A DNA stretch of 57,044 nucleotides from NCBI GenBank assembly GCA_036257595.1, contig DATAFF010000069.1, positions 1-57,044 on the forward strand. Reading direction: 5' to 3'. The translations under genes and the position numbers were made by a program. The notes beneath the pieces are model-generated. The model made no database searches and had not been told where the DNA came from. It was given only the letters and a program-made list of their open reading frames with translations. The stretch is from DATAFF01 sp036257595 (GTDB lineage: Bacteria; Pseudomonadota; Alphaproteobacteria; Rhizobiales; Aestuariivirgaceae). This document shows positions 8,633 to 16,629 of this stretch, piece by piece; the stretch's first letter is position 1, and each line of letters opens with the position of its first letter.

Positions 8633-10021
8633 TTGCGGCCCGATCATCTTCTTGGGATCGACGAGCGTATCGAACTCCGCCTCGCTGACATGGCCCGAGC
8701 CCACCGCCTCCTCGCGCAGCGTCGTGCCGTTGGCATGCGCCCTCTTGGCGATTTTCGCCGCAGCGTCATAGCCGATCTTCGGCGCCAGCGCCGTGACCAG
8801 CATCAACGAGCGTTCGAGCCCGGCCTTGATATTGTCTTCGCGTGGCTCGATCCCGACCACGCAATTGTCGGTGAAGGAGCGCGCCGCATCGGCGATCAGC
8901 CGCACCGACTGCAGGAACGCCTGGGCCATCACCGGATTGTAGACATTGAGCTCGAAATGGCCCTGGCTGCCGGCAAAGGTGATCGTCGACTGATTGCCGA
9001 ACACCTGGCAGCACACCATGGTCATCGCCTCGCATTGTGTCGGATTGACCTTGCCCGGCATGATTGACGACCCCGGCTCGTTCTCCGGCAGCGCCAGCTC
9101 CCCGAAGCCCGATCGCGGTCCCGAGCCGAGAAGCCGAATGTCGTTAGCGATCTTGAACAGCGACGCCGCCACGGTGTTGATCGCGCCATGGGTCATGATC
9201 ATCGCATCATGTGCCGCCAGCGCCTCGAATTTGTTGGGCGCCGAGGTGAAGGGAAGGCCGGTGAAGGCGGCGATGCGCTTGGCGACCTCCTCGGCGAAAC
9301 CCTTGGGGGCATTGAGGCCGGTGCCGACCGCGGTGCCGCCCTGCGCCAGTTCCATCAGCATCGGCAGCGTCTGCTCGATCCGAAGAACGCCGTTCTCGAT
9401 CTGCTGGGCATAGCCGGAGAATTCCTGGCCGAGCGTCATCGGCGTCGCATCCTGGGTATGGGTGCGGCCGATCTTGATGATATGCGTCCATGCCTTTGCC
9501 TTGGCCGCGAGCGCTCCGTGCAGATGCCTGAGCGCCGGCAGGAGATCGCCGACGACCTGCTGTGCGGCAGCGATATGCATGGCCGTTGGATAGGTGTCGT
9601 TCGACGACTGGCTCATATTGACGTGATCATTGGGGTGGACCGGTTCCTTGCTGCCGAGTGCGCCCCCCAGCATCTCGATCGCCCGGTTCGCGATCACCTC
9701 ATTGGCGTTCATGTTGGTCTGGGTGCCGGATCCGGTCTGCCACACCGCCAGCGGAAAATGTTGATCGAGCTTGCCCTCCGCCACTTCGCGCGCCGCCGCG
9801 AGAATCGGCTCGCCGAGCTCCGGCTTCAGGCGGCCGAGCGCCATATTGGTCTCTGCCGCCGCGAGCTTGATGATGCCGAGCGCCCGAATGATGGGCAGCG
9901 GCTGCTTCTCCCAGCCGATCTTGAAATTGCCGAGCGAGCGCTGCGTCTGGGCCCCCCAGTAACGGTCCGCCGCCACCTCGATGGGGCCGAAGCTGTCGGT
10001 CTCGATACGAGTCTTGGTCAT
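8630..10021 (-). CDS. fumC: Class II fumarate hydratase
   Basis: Catalyses the reversible hydration of fumarate to L-malate in the citric acid cycle; oxygen-stable, with no iron-sulfur cluster. The 463 residues start MTKTRIETDSFGPIEVAADRYWGAQTQRS. The fumarase/aspartase signature GSSIMPGKVNP lies around residues 313-323, and the SSNDTYPT and GRTHTQDATP motifs are present. I chose the ATG at 10021 because homologues begin there; the open frame extends further upstream only through the PHP gene. Start and upstream stop overlap (ATGA), so it is coupled to the PHP-domain gene. Confidence 0.96.
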   Translation of the reverse strand: MTKTRIETDSFGPIEVAADRYWGAQTQRSLGNFKIGWEKQPLPIIRALGIIKLAAAETNMALGRLKPELGEPILAAAREVAEGKLDQHFPLAVWQTGSGTQTNMNANEVIANRAIEMLGGALGSKEPVHPNDHVNMSQSSNDTYPTAMHIAAAQQVVGDLLPALRHLHGALAAKAKAWTHIIKIGRTHTQDATPMTLGQEFSGYAQQIENGVLRIEQTLPMLMELAQGGTAVGTGLNAPKGFAEEVAKRIAAFTGLPFTSAPNKFEALAAHDAMIMTHGAINTVAASLFKIANDIRLLGSGPRSGFGELALPENEPGSSIMPGKVNPTQCEAMTMVCCQVFGNQSTITFAGSQGHFELNVYNPVMAQAFLQSVRLIADAARSFTDNCVVGIEPREDNIKAGLERSLMLVTALAPKIGYDAAAKIAKRAHANGTTLREEAVGSGHVSEAEFDTLVDPKKMIGPQ

Positions 10022-10950
10022 TGTAGGTCTTTCCACCAGAATGCGCTGGTCCAGGCGCGCTTGCCCGCACCGTCGATCAGCACCACGCGGAACCATGGGC
10101 TCTTGTCGCGCAACAGCCACCCCTCCTCGAGCTTGGTCACATCGACCGCCATATGCGTCAACGCCCGGCCATGCCGCGTCACCGCCCGGGAATTGCCGCA
10201 CACCACTGCCACCACATCGACCGGCGACGACACCACGGTAAGCTCGCTTCCCTCGAGCGACAGCTCGCGGATCTCCGGGCCTTGGCTCGCATAATAGCGC
10301 CCCTGCTTCAAGGCTTCGACCAGCGCCTCGGGCTCGAGGCTGTCCGCCTTGACGTGAACCCAGCCGCCGAAGAAGTCATTGACCTTGAAATGCGCATCAT
10401 CGGTGGCAAAGGCCGAGATGCGGGCCCCCTCATTGAGCATCTGGTCGTAGAGATACCAGCCTTCGCCGCGGTCGGTCTCGACGGCGCAGCCATGATTGTA
10501 GATCTCGACCGCATGCGCCGATTTGAGCGCCCGCGCATCCTCCATGGTGAGCTGCGACCATGACGGATGGGCGATGCCGACAAAGGCGCCGGCCTCCGCC
10601 GCCCTTCTCGCGAGCGCCGGGCCGGTCTCGTCCGGCCGGCATGGCGCAAAATCGACCGGCAGGCCGGCCGCAACAATATGCCAGAGCTCGCCCACCGCCG
10701 TTTCCGGCGCATGCAGCTCGGCCCCGATGATGGTGGTGAACCGGTTGGAGCGCATGCCGCGCGTGTCGGCGATCGGCCAGCCATAGCGGTCGAGGAAGTG
10801 ATCCGACAGCATCATGAAATCATAGCCGGCATCCTTATAGGCCTCGACCACCCGGTCGGGCGGGAGCGCCCCGTCGGACAGGTTCGAATGGGTGTGCAGA
10901 TTGCCGCGCCAGAATCGTCCGCTGAGCGAGAAGGGTGCAAGATCGGTCAT
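10018..10950 (-). CDS. PHP-domain metal-dependent phosphoesterase
   Basis: A 310-residue protein with an N-terminal PHP domain: HTHSNLSDG at residues 19-27 and the second metal motif at SDH (49-51), with a later IGIAHPSW and a DDAHF block completing the metal site. The domain is shared by 3',5'-nucleotide phosphatases, histidinol phosphatase and polymerase exonuclease modules; the substrate here is unknown. It overlaps fumC by 4 bp and probably leads that transcript. No signal peptide is seen. Confidence 0.82.
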   Translation of the reverse strand: MTDLAPFSLSGRFWRGNLHTHSNLSDGALPPDRVVEAYKDAGYDFMMLSDHFLDRYGWPIADTRGMRSNRFTTIIGAELHAPETAVGELWHIVAAGLPVDFAPCRPDETGPALARRAAEAGAFVGIAHPSWSQLTMEDARALKSAHAVEIYNHGCAVETDRGEGWYLYDQMLNEGARISAFATDDAHFKVNDFFGGWVHVKADSLEPEALVEALKQGRYYASQGPEIRELSLEGSELTVVSSPVDVVAVVCGNSRAVTRHGRALTHMAVDVTKLEEGWLLRDKSPWFRVVLIDGAGKRAWTSAFWWKDLQ

Positions 10951-11193
10951 TTGAGCTTGGGTCCTGTCTGTCGATCGGGACGGCAGAAAGCACTGTCACG
11001 TGTCACCGCCAACTGCAAGCGGGTCTTCAAGAGGGTGGCAGGGCGCTCATTATCAGTTGTGTCGGGTTGCATTAATCCCAAGATAACCAACGGAAATTTG
11101 ACCGGGGTTTCAAAATCTGAGATCGTCCTGCAGTGTGCCTTATCGAGCTGCGGCGGTCGCTTGAGCAGTAGCGAGCGCACAGTGGAGTTCACG
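10951..11193. other. Intergenic region with divergent promoters expected
   Basis: This 243-bp stretch separates the PHP gene from the first small membrane-protein gene. Its base composition is less GC-rich than the flanks. An 81-codon open frame on the minus strand (10947-11192) has no recognisable features. I see no RNA gene or clear operator. Confidence 0.4.
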
Positions 11194-11409
11194 ATGATTC
11201 ACGCCGATATCATTCAACTCATTTTCGGAATTTTCCTCGGCGTGTTGCTAAGCCTTGTCGCTGCCAACTTTGCGGTCATCGTGGCAAGCTTGTCCCGGCA
11301 TGATGAGGTAGCAAGGTCCATCACGAGGTTCCTCTCCAGCTACCTATGGCTTTTGCGCATGGGAGGTGATGCTGACCCCGGGCAGCGGAATTCGCGCAAG
11401 CACGCTTGA
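11194..11409 (+). CDS. Small single-pass membrane protein, unknown function
   Basis: The 71-residue product starts MIHADIIQLIFGIFLG, and residues about 8-32 form one strong hydrophobic helix. A short charged or aromatic segment (RHDEVARS, FLSSYLWLLR) follows. I chose the ATG at 11194 because hydrophobic coding sequence starts there and GTGGAG lies just upstream; the longer open frame in the same phase has no coding character. The next gene starts 12 nt later. Codon use is more AT-rich than in the neighbours. I do not recognise a family. Confidence 0.55.
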   Translation: MIHADIIQLIFGIFLGVLLSLVAANFAVIVASLSRHDEVARSITRFLSSYLWLLRMGGDADPGQRNSRKHA

Positions 11410-11421
11410 ACAAGTCAATCG

Positions 11422-11754
11422 ATGGACGTGCTCGACTTTTCGGGGCTCCTTAGCTCTTTCTATAATATTCCTCGTTTCTTCTATTGGGGCCTTATAGGAA
11501 GCCTATCGGCGGAGGTGGCTTCGGCCCTTAAGGAGTGCAAGGATCTCGGCGGGGTCTGCCCTCCGCTCTACAAGAGCAAATTCTATCTTGTCGTTCGTGT
11601 TCTCGTAGCCGTTGCCGCGGGCGTGTTTCCGATCGCGTTGGACGCCCAAAATGCCCTTACTGCATTCTACCTGGGAATCAGCGCACCAGTGGCTTTGGAC
11701 CGGCTATCCCGGGGGCTTCAGATCGAAACAAATCCTCTTTCGCGGTCGTCTTGA
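11422..11754 (+). CDS. Small multi-pass membrane protein, unknown function
   Basis: The product has 110 residues. Hydrophobic segments lie near residues 15-32 (FFYWGLIGSLSAEVA), 53-70 (FYLVVRVLVAVAAGVFPIAL) and 74-90 (ALTAFYLGISAPVAL). A polar loop with two Cys (KECKDLGGVC) separates the first two segments. It follows the 71-residue gene by 12 nt and is probably co-transcribed. Relatively low GC and isolated placement between PHP and tct genes suggest acquisition. No family is recognised. Confidence 0.6.
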   Translation: MDVLDFSGLLSSFYNIPRFFYWGLIGSLSAEVASALKECKDLGGVCPPLYKSKFYLVVRVLVAVAAGVFPIALDAQNALTAFYLGISAPVALDRLSRGLQIETNPLSRSS

Positions 11755-11788
11755 CGACTGTCGACCGCCTATCGCCGACTGGCTCCCC
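11755..11788. repeat. Degenerate heptamer array between convergent genes
   Basis: On the minus strand, after the tctA stop, units resembling CAGTCGG, CGATAGG and CGGTCGA recur at 7-nt steps. This looks like a decayed member of the TAGGCAR family. Confidence 0.35.
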
Positions 11789-13285
11789 TTAAGCAATCGC
11801 CCGGCGCGACCTTGTCCAGGAAATGACAGTCGGGACCACCAGGGCGGCAAGCGCCAGCGCCAGGATCGCCGCCGAGATCGGTTGCGTCACGAACACCGAG
11901 AGATCGCCCTGGCTGATCGACAGCGCGCGGCGGAAATGCGCCTCCGCCATCGGGCCGAGGATCAGCCCGATCACGCAGGGCGCCACCGGCAGCTCTGACC
12001 GCCGCATGATGAAGCCGAGCGCCCCGAAGATCGCCAGCAGAACGAGGTCGAATGTCGAGCCGTTGAGGCTGTAGACGCCGAGCGTCGAGAACACCAGGAT
12101 CGCCCCGTAGAGCAGGTGCTGCGGTATCGACAGCAGCCGCACCCACAACCCGACCAGCGGCAGATTGAGCACCAGCAGCATGACATTGCCGATATAGAGC
12201 GAGGCGATCAGCCCCCAGATGAGCGTGCTCTCCTGCTGGAACAGCAGGGGCCCGGGCTGCAACCCATATTGCTGGAAGGCGGCGAGCAGAATGGCGGCGG
12301 TCGCCGAGGTCGGCAGCCCGAGCGTCAGGAGCGGCACCAGCACCCCGGCAACCGCGGCGTTGTTGGCAGCCTCTGGCCCCGCCACGCCCTCGATGGCGCC
12401 ATGGCCGAACTCTTCCGGGTTGCGGGCCAGCCGCTTCTCGGTGACATAGGAGAGGAAGGTCGGGATCTCGGTGCCGCCCGCCGGCAGCGCCCCGAACGGA
12501 AAGCCGATCGCCGTGCCGCGCAACCATGGCAGCCATGAGCGCGCCCATTCCTCCTTCGTCATCAACAGCGATCCCTTCACCGCCTCGATTCGCGCTTCGC
12601 GCAAATCCGGCCGCGACGCGATGTAGAGTGCCTCGCCGACCGCGAACAGGCCGACCGCCACGATCACCACGTCGATGCCGTTCAAGAGATTGGGGAAGCC
12701 GAGGGTGAATCGTGCCTGGCCGGTCAGGCTGTCGATTCCAACCAGCCCGATGGCGAGGCCGAGAAACAGGCTCGCCATGCCTTTCACCCGCGATTCGCCG
12801 AGAAAGCCCGAGATGGTGACGAAGGCGAGCATGATCAGCGAGAAATATTCCGCCGGCCCGAAACGGATGGCGAGCTTGACGATCAGCGGCGCAAGGAAGG
12901 TGAGAAGGATCGTCCCGATCGTGCCGGCGACGAACGAGCCGATCGCCGCCGTGGCGAGGGCGGCGGCGCCGCGGCCCTGCCGCGCCATGAGATTCCCCTC
13001 GACCGCAGTGACGATCGAGCCGGACTCACCGGGCGTGTTGAGCAGGATCGATGTCGTCGAGGACCCGTACATCGCGCCGTAATAGAGGCCGGCGAACATG
13101 ATGAAGGCGGCATCGGGCGTGAGCGTGCTGGTGACCGGCAGGAGCAGCGCGATGGTCAGCGCCGGGCCGATGCCGGGCAGGATGCCGACCAGCGTGCCAA
13201 GCGTCACCCCGACAAAGGCCCAGCCGAGATTGGCGAGTGTCAGTGCCGTCGAAAAACCCGCGAGCAGGTGTTGCAGCGTCGTCAT
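11789..13285 (-). CDS. tctA: Tripartite tricarboxylate transporter, large permease TctA
   Basis: The major 12-TM-type membrane subunit of a TctABC secondary importer for citrate-like carboxylates. The 498 residues carry the family's GTLVGILPGIGPALTIALLLP block near residues 27-47, GAMYGSSTTSILLNTPGESG, and the second half-repeat with the AGGTEIPTF motif. I set the start at MTTLQHLLAG because the longer frame runs through tctB in another phase. It overlaps tctB by 4 bp (ATGA). Gene order on the minus strand is tctC-tctB-tctA; no tctDE two-component regulator lies nearby. Confidence 0.93.
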   Translation of the reverse strand: MTTLQHLLAGFSTALTLANLGWAFVGVTLGTLVGILPGIGPALTIALLLPVTSTLTPDAAFIMFAGLYYGAMYGSSTTSILLNTPGESGSIVTAVEGNLMARQGRGAAALATAAIGSFVAGTIGTILLTFLAPLIVKLAIRFGPAEYFSLIMLAFVTISGFLGESRVKGMASLFLGLAIGLVGIDSLTGQARFTLGFPNLLNGIDVVIVAVGLFAVGEALYIASRPDLREARIEAVKGSLLMTKEEWARSWLPWLRGTAIGFPFGALPAGGTEIPTFLSYVTEKRLARNPEEFGHGAIEGVAGPEAANNAAVAGVLVPLLTLGLPTSATAAILLAAFQQYGLQPGPLLFQQESTLIWGLIASLYIGNVMLLVLNLPLVGLWVRLLSIPQHLLYGAILVFSTLGVYSLNGSTFDLVLLAIFGALGFIMRRSELPVAPCVIGLILGPMAEAHFRRALSISQGDLSVFVTQPISAAILALALAALVVPTVISWTRSRRAIA

Positions 13286-13749
13286 CGCCAGATCCCCGCG
13301 AAAAACCCGGGCAGATTGAGATTGAGCCCGTAGCGGAACAGCAGATAGGCGGCGATCGACAGCATCGCGCCGAGCAGGGCGTCCCACAGCGCCGACCGGC
13401 TGCCGAAGCCGCGGGCCACGCAGAAGAACAGCACGGTCGAGGCGATGATGAAGCCGGCGGGTTTGAACAGCAGCCAGTCGGCGATGAGGCCGAGGAAGAT
13501 CCACGCCACCGGCGGCCACTCGGTCTCGCCCTCATGGCCTGGCCTTGGCGAACCGTACAGGCCCGCCCAGGCCATGAGGCTGCCGGTGACGATCAAGCCG
13601 GCCGACACCAGCCACGGCACGAAGGTCGGGCCGACCTTGGCATAAACCGGCTGGACCTCGATCCGCGCGGTCGCGACGGCAAAGGCGACCCCGAGAAGGG
13701 CGATGCCGATGCCGACGATCGCGTCGGCCGAGATACGGGCGGTTCGCAA
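13282..13749 (-). CDS. tctB: Tripartite tricarboxylate transporter, small permease TctB
   Basis: A 155-residue protein with four hydrophobic segments (near residues 9-27, 45-62, 82-110 and 120-140), the usual layout of the small TctB membrane subunit. It starts with TTG, 4 nt after the tctC stop, and overlaps tctA by 4 bp, so the three genes form one tightly packed operon. Confidence 0.88.
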   Translation of the reverse strand: MRTARISADAIVGIGIALLGVAFAVATARIEVQPVYAKVGPTFVPWLVSAGLIVTGSLMAWAGLYGSPRPGHEGETEWPPVAWIFLGLIADWLLFKPAGFIIASTVLFFCVARGFGSRSALWDALLGAMLSIAAYLLFRYGLNLNLPGFFAGIWR

Positions 13750-13753
13750 CGCT

Positions 13754-14734
13754 CTACTGCACGAGGCCGATGGATTTCAGCGTGTCGGCAACCCGCGCAT
13801 TCTCCTCCTTGAGGAAGGCAGCGAAGTCACCGCCCGACAGATAGAGGTCCATCCAGCCCTTGTCGCTCAACGTCTTTTTCCACTCGTTGCTCTTGGCCAT
13901 CTTGTCGACCAGGTCGATCAGCCCCTGCTTCTTGCCATCGTCGAGCTCGGGCGGCCCGAACACGCCGCGCCAATTGCTGAGCGAGACATCGATCCCCTGT
14001 TCCTTGATCGTCGGAATGTCGACGCCCGAGACCCGCTCGGGAGCCGAGATGGCAATCGCCCTGAGCTCGCCGGACTTGATCTGGCCGACCCACTCGCCAA
14101 GACCTGACACGCCGACCGTGACATGGCCGCCGAGAATCGCCGCCAGCGCTTCGCCGCCGCCGGAGAACGGCACATAATTGACCTTGGAGCCGTCGACCCC
14201 GGCGGCTTTGGCGATCATCGCCGCCAGAATGTGGTCGGTGCCGCCGGCCGAGCCGCCGCCCCAGGCCACCGATCCCGGATCCGCTTTGAGCTTGGTGACG
14301 ATGTCGGCGAGCGATTTGATTTCGGAATTGGCCGGAACGACCAGCACCTCATATTCGCCGGTAAGGCGGGCGACGGGCGCGGTCTGATCGAGGCTGACCG
14401 GCGATTTGTTGGTGAGAATGCTGCCCACCATGACGAGTCCCGACACCATCAGCACGTCGCCCCGCCCGGAATATTTGTCGGCGAGCTGCGCCAGCCCCAC
14501 CGTGCCGCCTGCCCCGGCAATGTTCTCGACCGTCACCGGCGTGGCGAGGTTGGTGCCCTGAAGCACCGTCTCCATCGCCCGGGCAGTCTGGTCCCAGCCG
14601 CCGCCGGGTTTCGCCGGCGCGACGATTGTCAACGCCTCGGCGGCATTGGCATGAAGCGAAAAAACGGTGCCCGTGGCCAGGGCGGCGACGAGGCCCGCAG
14701 CAACGAGCCGGCAACTGAAACGGCGTCTGTCCAT
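13754..14734 (-). CDS. tctC: Tripartite tricarboxylate transporter, periplasmic binding protein TctC
   Basis: The extracytoplasmic receptor that captures the carboxylate for TctAB. It has 326 residues. The signal peptide has basic residues (MDRRRFSCR) and a hydrophobic core to about residue 33 (HANAAEA). The Bug/TctC core follows, with PAKPGGGWDQTARAM and VENIAGAGGTVG. The start at 14734 is supported by GAGGAAGGA 6 nt upstream. It is the first gene of the tct operon. The ligand cannot be read from sequence. Confidence 0.9.
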   Translation of the reverse strand: MDRRRFSCRLVAAGLVAALATGTVFSLHANAAEALTIVAPAKPGGGWDQTARAMETVLQGTNLATPVTVENIAGAGGTVGLAQLADKYSGRGDVLMVSGLVMVGSILTNKSPVSLDQTAPVARLTGEYEVLVVPANSEIKSLADIVTKLKADPGSVAWGGGSAGGTDHILAAMIAKAAGVDGSKVNYVPFSGGGEALAAILGGHVTVGVSGLGEWVGQIKSGELRAIAISAPERVSGVDIPTIKEQGIDVSLSNWRGVFGPPELDDGKKQGLIDLVDKMAKSNEWKKTLSDKGWMDLYLSGGDFAAFLKEENARVADTLKSIGLVQ

Positions 14735-14817
14735 GTTCGATCCTTCCTCTCGCATGGCCGGAAGCATACACAATCGCCGGTCATCGCAAAGAGGAGGCTG
14801 TCGCAAAAAAGCGGCAG

Positions 14818-14865
14818 TCGGCGTTAGGCAATAGGCAGTGAACGAGTTACCTTCCCTACTGCCTA
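14818..14865 (-). repeat. Heptamer array with inverted copy after sspB
   Basis: The sspB stop TAG (14863-14865, minus strand) starts TAGGCAGTAGGG. About 18 nt further on, inverted copies (ACTGCCTATTGCCTAACGCC) follow. TAGGCAGT at 14833-14840 can pair with ACTGCCTA at 14858-14865 to form a stem-loop after sspB. Confidence 0.65.
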
Positions 14866-15363
14866 CTTTTTCCGAAACTGGTCGAGCGACACGATCTTCT
14901 CGGGCCCGCGTTCCGCCTTGCCCTCGTCGGCCGCCGGCGCGGCATTGCTCGCGCTGGTCGTTGCCGGCGCCGGCGCTGCCTCGAGCAGGGCCTCGCGCTG
15001 GTCGGCCGGGATCTCCTCGAACTGCAGCCCGAACTGGACGGAGGGATCGAAGAACCCCTTCACCGCCTCGAAGGAGATCGACAGCTTCTCGGGGATGTTG
15101 TCGAAGGACAGATCGACCTCGAAATGCCGCTCATGCACCGCCAGGTTCCAGAACTGGTGCTGCAGCACGATGGTCATCTCATTGGGGTATTTTCGCCTGA
15201 GCCGGTCCGACAGCTTCACCCCGTCATGCCGGTTGTTGATGGCAATGAAGAAATGGTGGTCCCCCGGAAGCCCGGTGCGAGCCACCCGGAGCAGGGCCAG
15301 CCTGACAACCCGCCTCAATGCCTCCTGCACCAGGAGGTCGTATCGCATCAGATCTTCGGCCAT
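14863..15363 (-). CDS. sspB: SspB, ClpXP adaptor (alphaproteobacterial type)
   Basis: Adaptor that binds ssrA-tagged proteins and delivers them to the ClpXP protease. The 166 residues match alphaproteobacterial SspB: DLLVQEALRRVVRLALLRVA, HHFFIAINNRHDGVKLSDRLR, then MTIVLQHQFWNLAVHERHFEVDLSFDN. An Ala-rich linker follows, and the short C-terminal tail KIVSLDQFRKK is the likely ClpX-docking peptide. It lies directly downstream of ssrA on the same strand, which supports the functional link. A heptamer array begins at its stop codon. Confidence 0.92.
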   Translation of the reverse strand: MAEDLMRYDLLVQEALRRVVRLALLRVARTGLPGDHHFFIAINNRHDGVKLSDRLRRKYPNEMTIVLQHQFWNLAVHERHFEVDLSFDNIPEKLSISFEAVKGFFDPSVQFGLQFEEIPADQREALLEAAPAPATTSASNAAPAADEGKAERGPEKIVSLDQFRKK

Positions 15364-15407
15364 TGGCGCCCGCCGCAGAATCAGTCCCCGAATTTAACTA
15401 TACCCCG

Positions 15408-15738
15408 AAAATCAAGTGCAGGCTTCTGTTGCCAGGTGCCTGCGAACCCCGCCTGAGGCGGCTAAGCCTCAGGGCTTGAATTCCGGGTGATTAGGCCGCA
15501 AGCGCAGCTTCACCAACCCGAGCATTGTTGTCGTTGACAACTATTGTTCGGCCCGATAACGGCGGAACCATGCCGGGCAAAAGCACACCCTTTACGCCCT
15601 CGTCGATCCTGTTTCACCCCCATCAGATGCCGCTTTTTGCGCGAGCGAAATGTGGTGGAGGTGCCGGGTACTGCCCCCGGGTCCGATGGGTTTATTGCGA
15701 TGGCCGTTTATCGCCATAGCCACCTTGCGGGTGGCATC
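15408..15738 (-). ncRNA. ssrA: tmRNA, circularly permuted two-piece form
   Basis: Ribosome-rescue RNA encoded on the minus strand in permuted order. The acceptor piece comes first (about 15738-15653), with hairpin GCCACC/GGTGGC, a T-arm CCGGG-GGCAGTA-CCCGG, and 3' end CACCTCCACCA ending at 15653. A spacer of about 31 nt follows, then the coding piece from 15621, starting GGGGGTGAAACAGGATCGACG. GGGGGTG pairs with CACCTCC to rebuild the acceptor stem. The tag frame runs from GTC at 15538 to TAA at 15491 and encodes VNDNNARVGEAALAA, with the ALAA end that ClpX recognises. Downstream hairpin CCTGAGGC/GCCTCAGG (about 15451-15472) fits a pseudoknot region. Outer ends are approximate. Permuted ssrA is the norm in alphaproteobacteria. 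Confidence 0.9.
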
Positions 15739-15740
15739 TC

Positions 15741-15770
15741 CTATATAATCGGTCCGCGTGTGAATTTGAA
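15741..15770 (-). promoter_or_regulatory. Probable sigma-70 promoter of ssrA
   Basis: On the minus strand, TTCAAA (15765-15770) and a TATAT-type -10 (about 15742-15747) are 17 nt apart, just upstream of the acceptor piece. This agrees with transcription starting near 15738. Confidence 0.45.
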
Positions 15771-15820
15771 GAGGCGGGGAAAACGCCGTCCCCCGCCGCG
15801 ACGGCAATCCCACAACTTCC

Positions 15821-15826
15821 TATATT
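15821..15826 (+). promoter_or_regulatory. Possible -10 box of thyA very close to its start
   Basis: TATATT ends 6 nt before the thyA ATG. If used, the mRNA would begin at or next to the start codon (leaderless). The -35 region at the right distance is a poor match, and only a weak GGGA lies before the ATG. Confidence 0.3.
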
Positions 15827-15832
15827 GGGATC

Positions 15833-16627
15833 ATGAGGCAATATCTCGAGCTCCTGCGCCATGTCCGCGAGCGCGGCAACCGGAAGGGCGACCGGACCGG
15901 CACCGGCACGCTCTCGGTGTTCGGCTACCAGATGCGCTTCGACCTGGGCGACGGCTTCCCGCTGGTCACCACCAAGAAGCTCCATGTCCGCTCGATCATC
16001 CATGAGCTCCTGTGGTTCCTGCGCGGCGACACCAATGTCGCTTATCTCCGCGAGAACGGGGTCACCATCTGGGACGAGTGGGCCGATGCAAATGGCGAGC
16101 TCGGCCCAGTCTATGGCGCCCAATGGCGCTCCTGGCCGACCCGCGACGGCGGCGCCATCGACCAGATCGCCGAGGTGGTGCGCCGCATCCGCAGCGATCC
16201 CGATTCGCGCCGCCTGATCGTCTCGGCCTGGAACCCGGCCGATATCGGGCGCATGGCGCTCCCGCCGTGCCATTGCCTGTTTCAGTTCTACGTCGCGAAC
16301 GGTCGGCTGTCCTGCCAGCTCTACCAGCGCTCCGGCGATATTTTCCTCGGCGTCCCCTTCAACATCGCCTCCTATGCGCTGCTGACGCACTTGGTTGCCC
16401 AAGTGACGGGGCTCGAACCGGGCGATTTCATTCACACGCTGGGCGACGCCCACCTCTACCTCAACCATCTCGACCAGGCCGACACCCAGCTCGCGCGCAT
16501 CCCCCTGCCCTTGCCGCGCCTGACCTTTGCCCGCCAGGTGACCGATGTCGGCGATTTCCGCTTCGAGGATTTCGTGCTGACCGACTATCGCCCCCACCCT
16601 CACATCGCCGCCCCGGTGGCCGTCTAG
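15833..16627 (+). CDS. thyA: Thymidylate synthase (ThyA)
   Basis: Methylates dUMP to dTMP with 5,10-methylenetetrahydrofolate, producing dihydrofolate. At 264 residues it has the length of E. coli ThyA. The catalytic cysteine in the PPCHC motif is residue 146. The RTGTGTLSVFG phosphate loop, DRTG start and QLYQRSGDIFLGVPFNIASYALL block are intact. folA starts 2 nt after its stop, so the enzyme that recycles its dihydrofolate product is made from the same message. It is divergent from ssrA. Confidence 0.97.
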   Translation: MRQYLELLRHVRERGNRKGDRTGTGTLSVFGYQMRFDLGDGFPLVTTKKLHVRSIIHELLWFLRGDTNVAYLRENGVTIWDEWADANGELGPVYGAQWRSWPTRDGGAIDQIAEVVRRIRSDPDSRRLIVSAWNPADIGRMALPPCHCLFQFYVANGRLSCQLYQRSGDIFLGVPFNIASYALLTHLVAQVTGLEPGDFIHTLGDAHLYLNHLDQADTQLARIPLPLPRLTFARQVTDVGDFRFEDFVLTDYRPHPHIAAPVAV

Positions 16628-16629
16628 CC

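Noticed and set aside
10947..11192. 81-codon minus-strand frame in the intergenic gap before the small membrane genes
   Set aside because: No homology-like blocks, no ribosome site, and it overlaps the PHP gene start; kept only as part of the intergenic entry.
15653..15700. tRNA-like sequence ending in CCA on the minus strand, first taken for a tRNA gene
   Set aside because: There is no anticodon arm; the T-arm and CCA belong to the acceptor piece of the permuted tmRNA, whose partner stem lies at 15615-15621.
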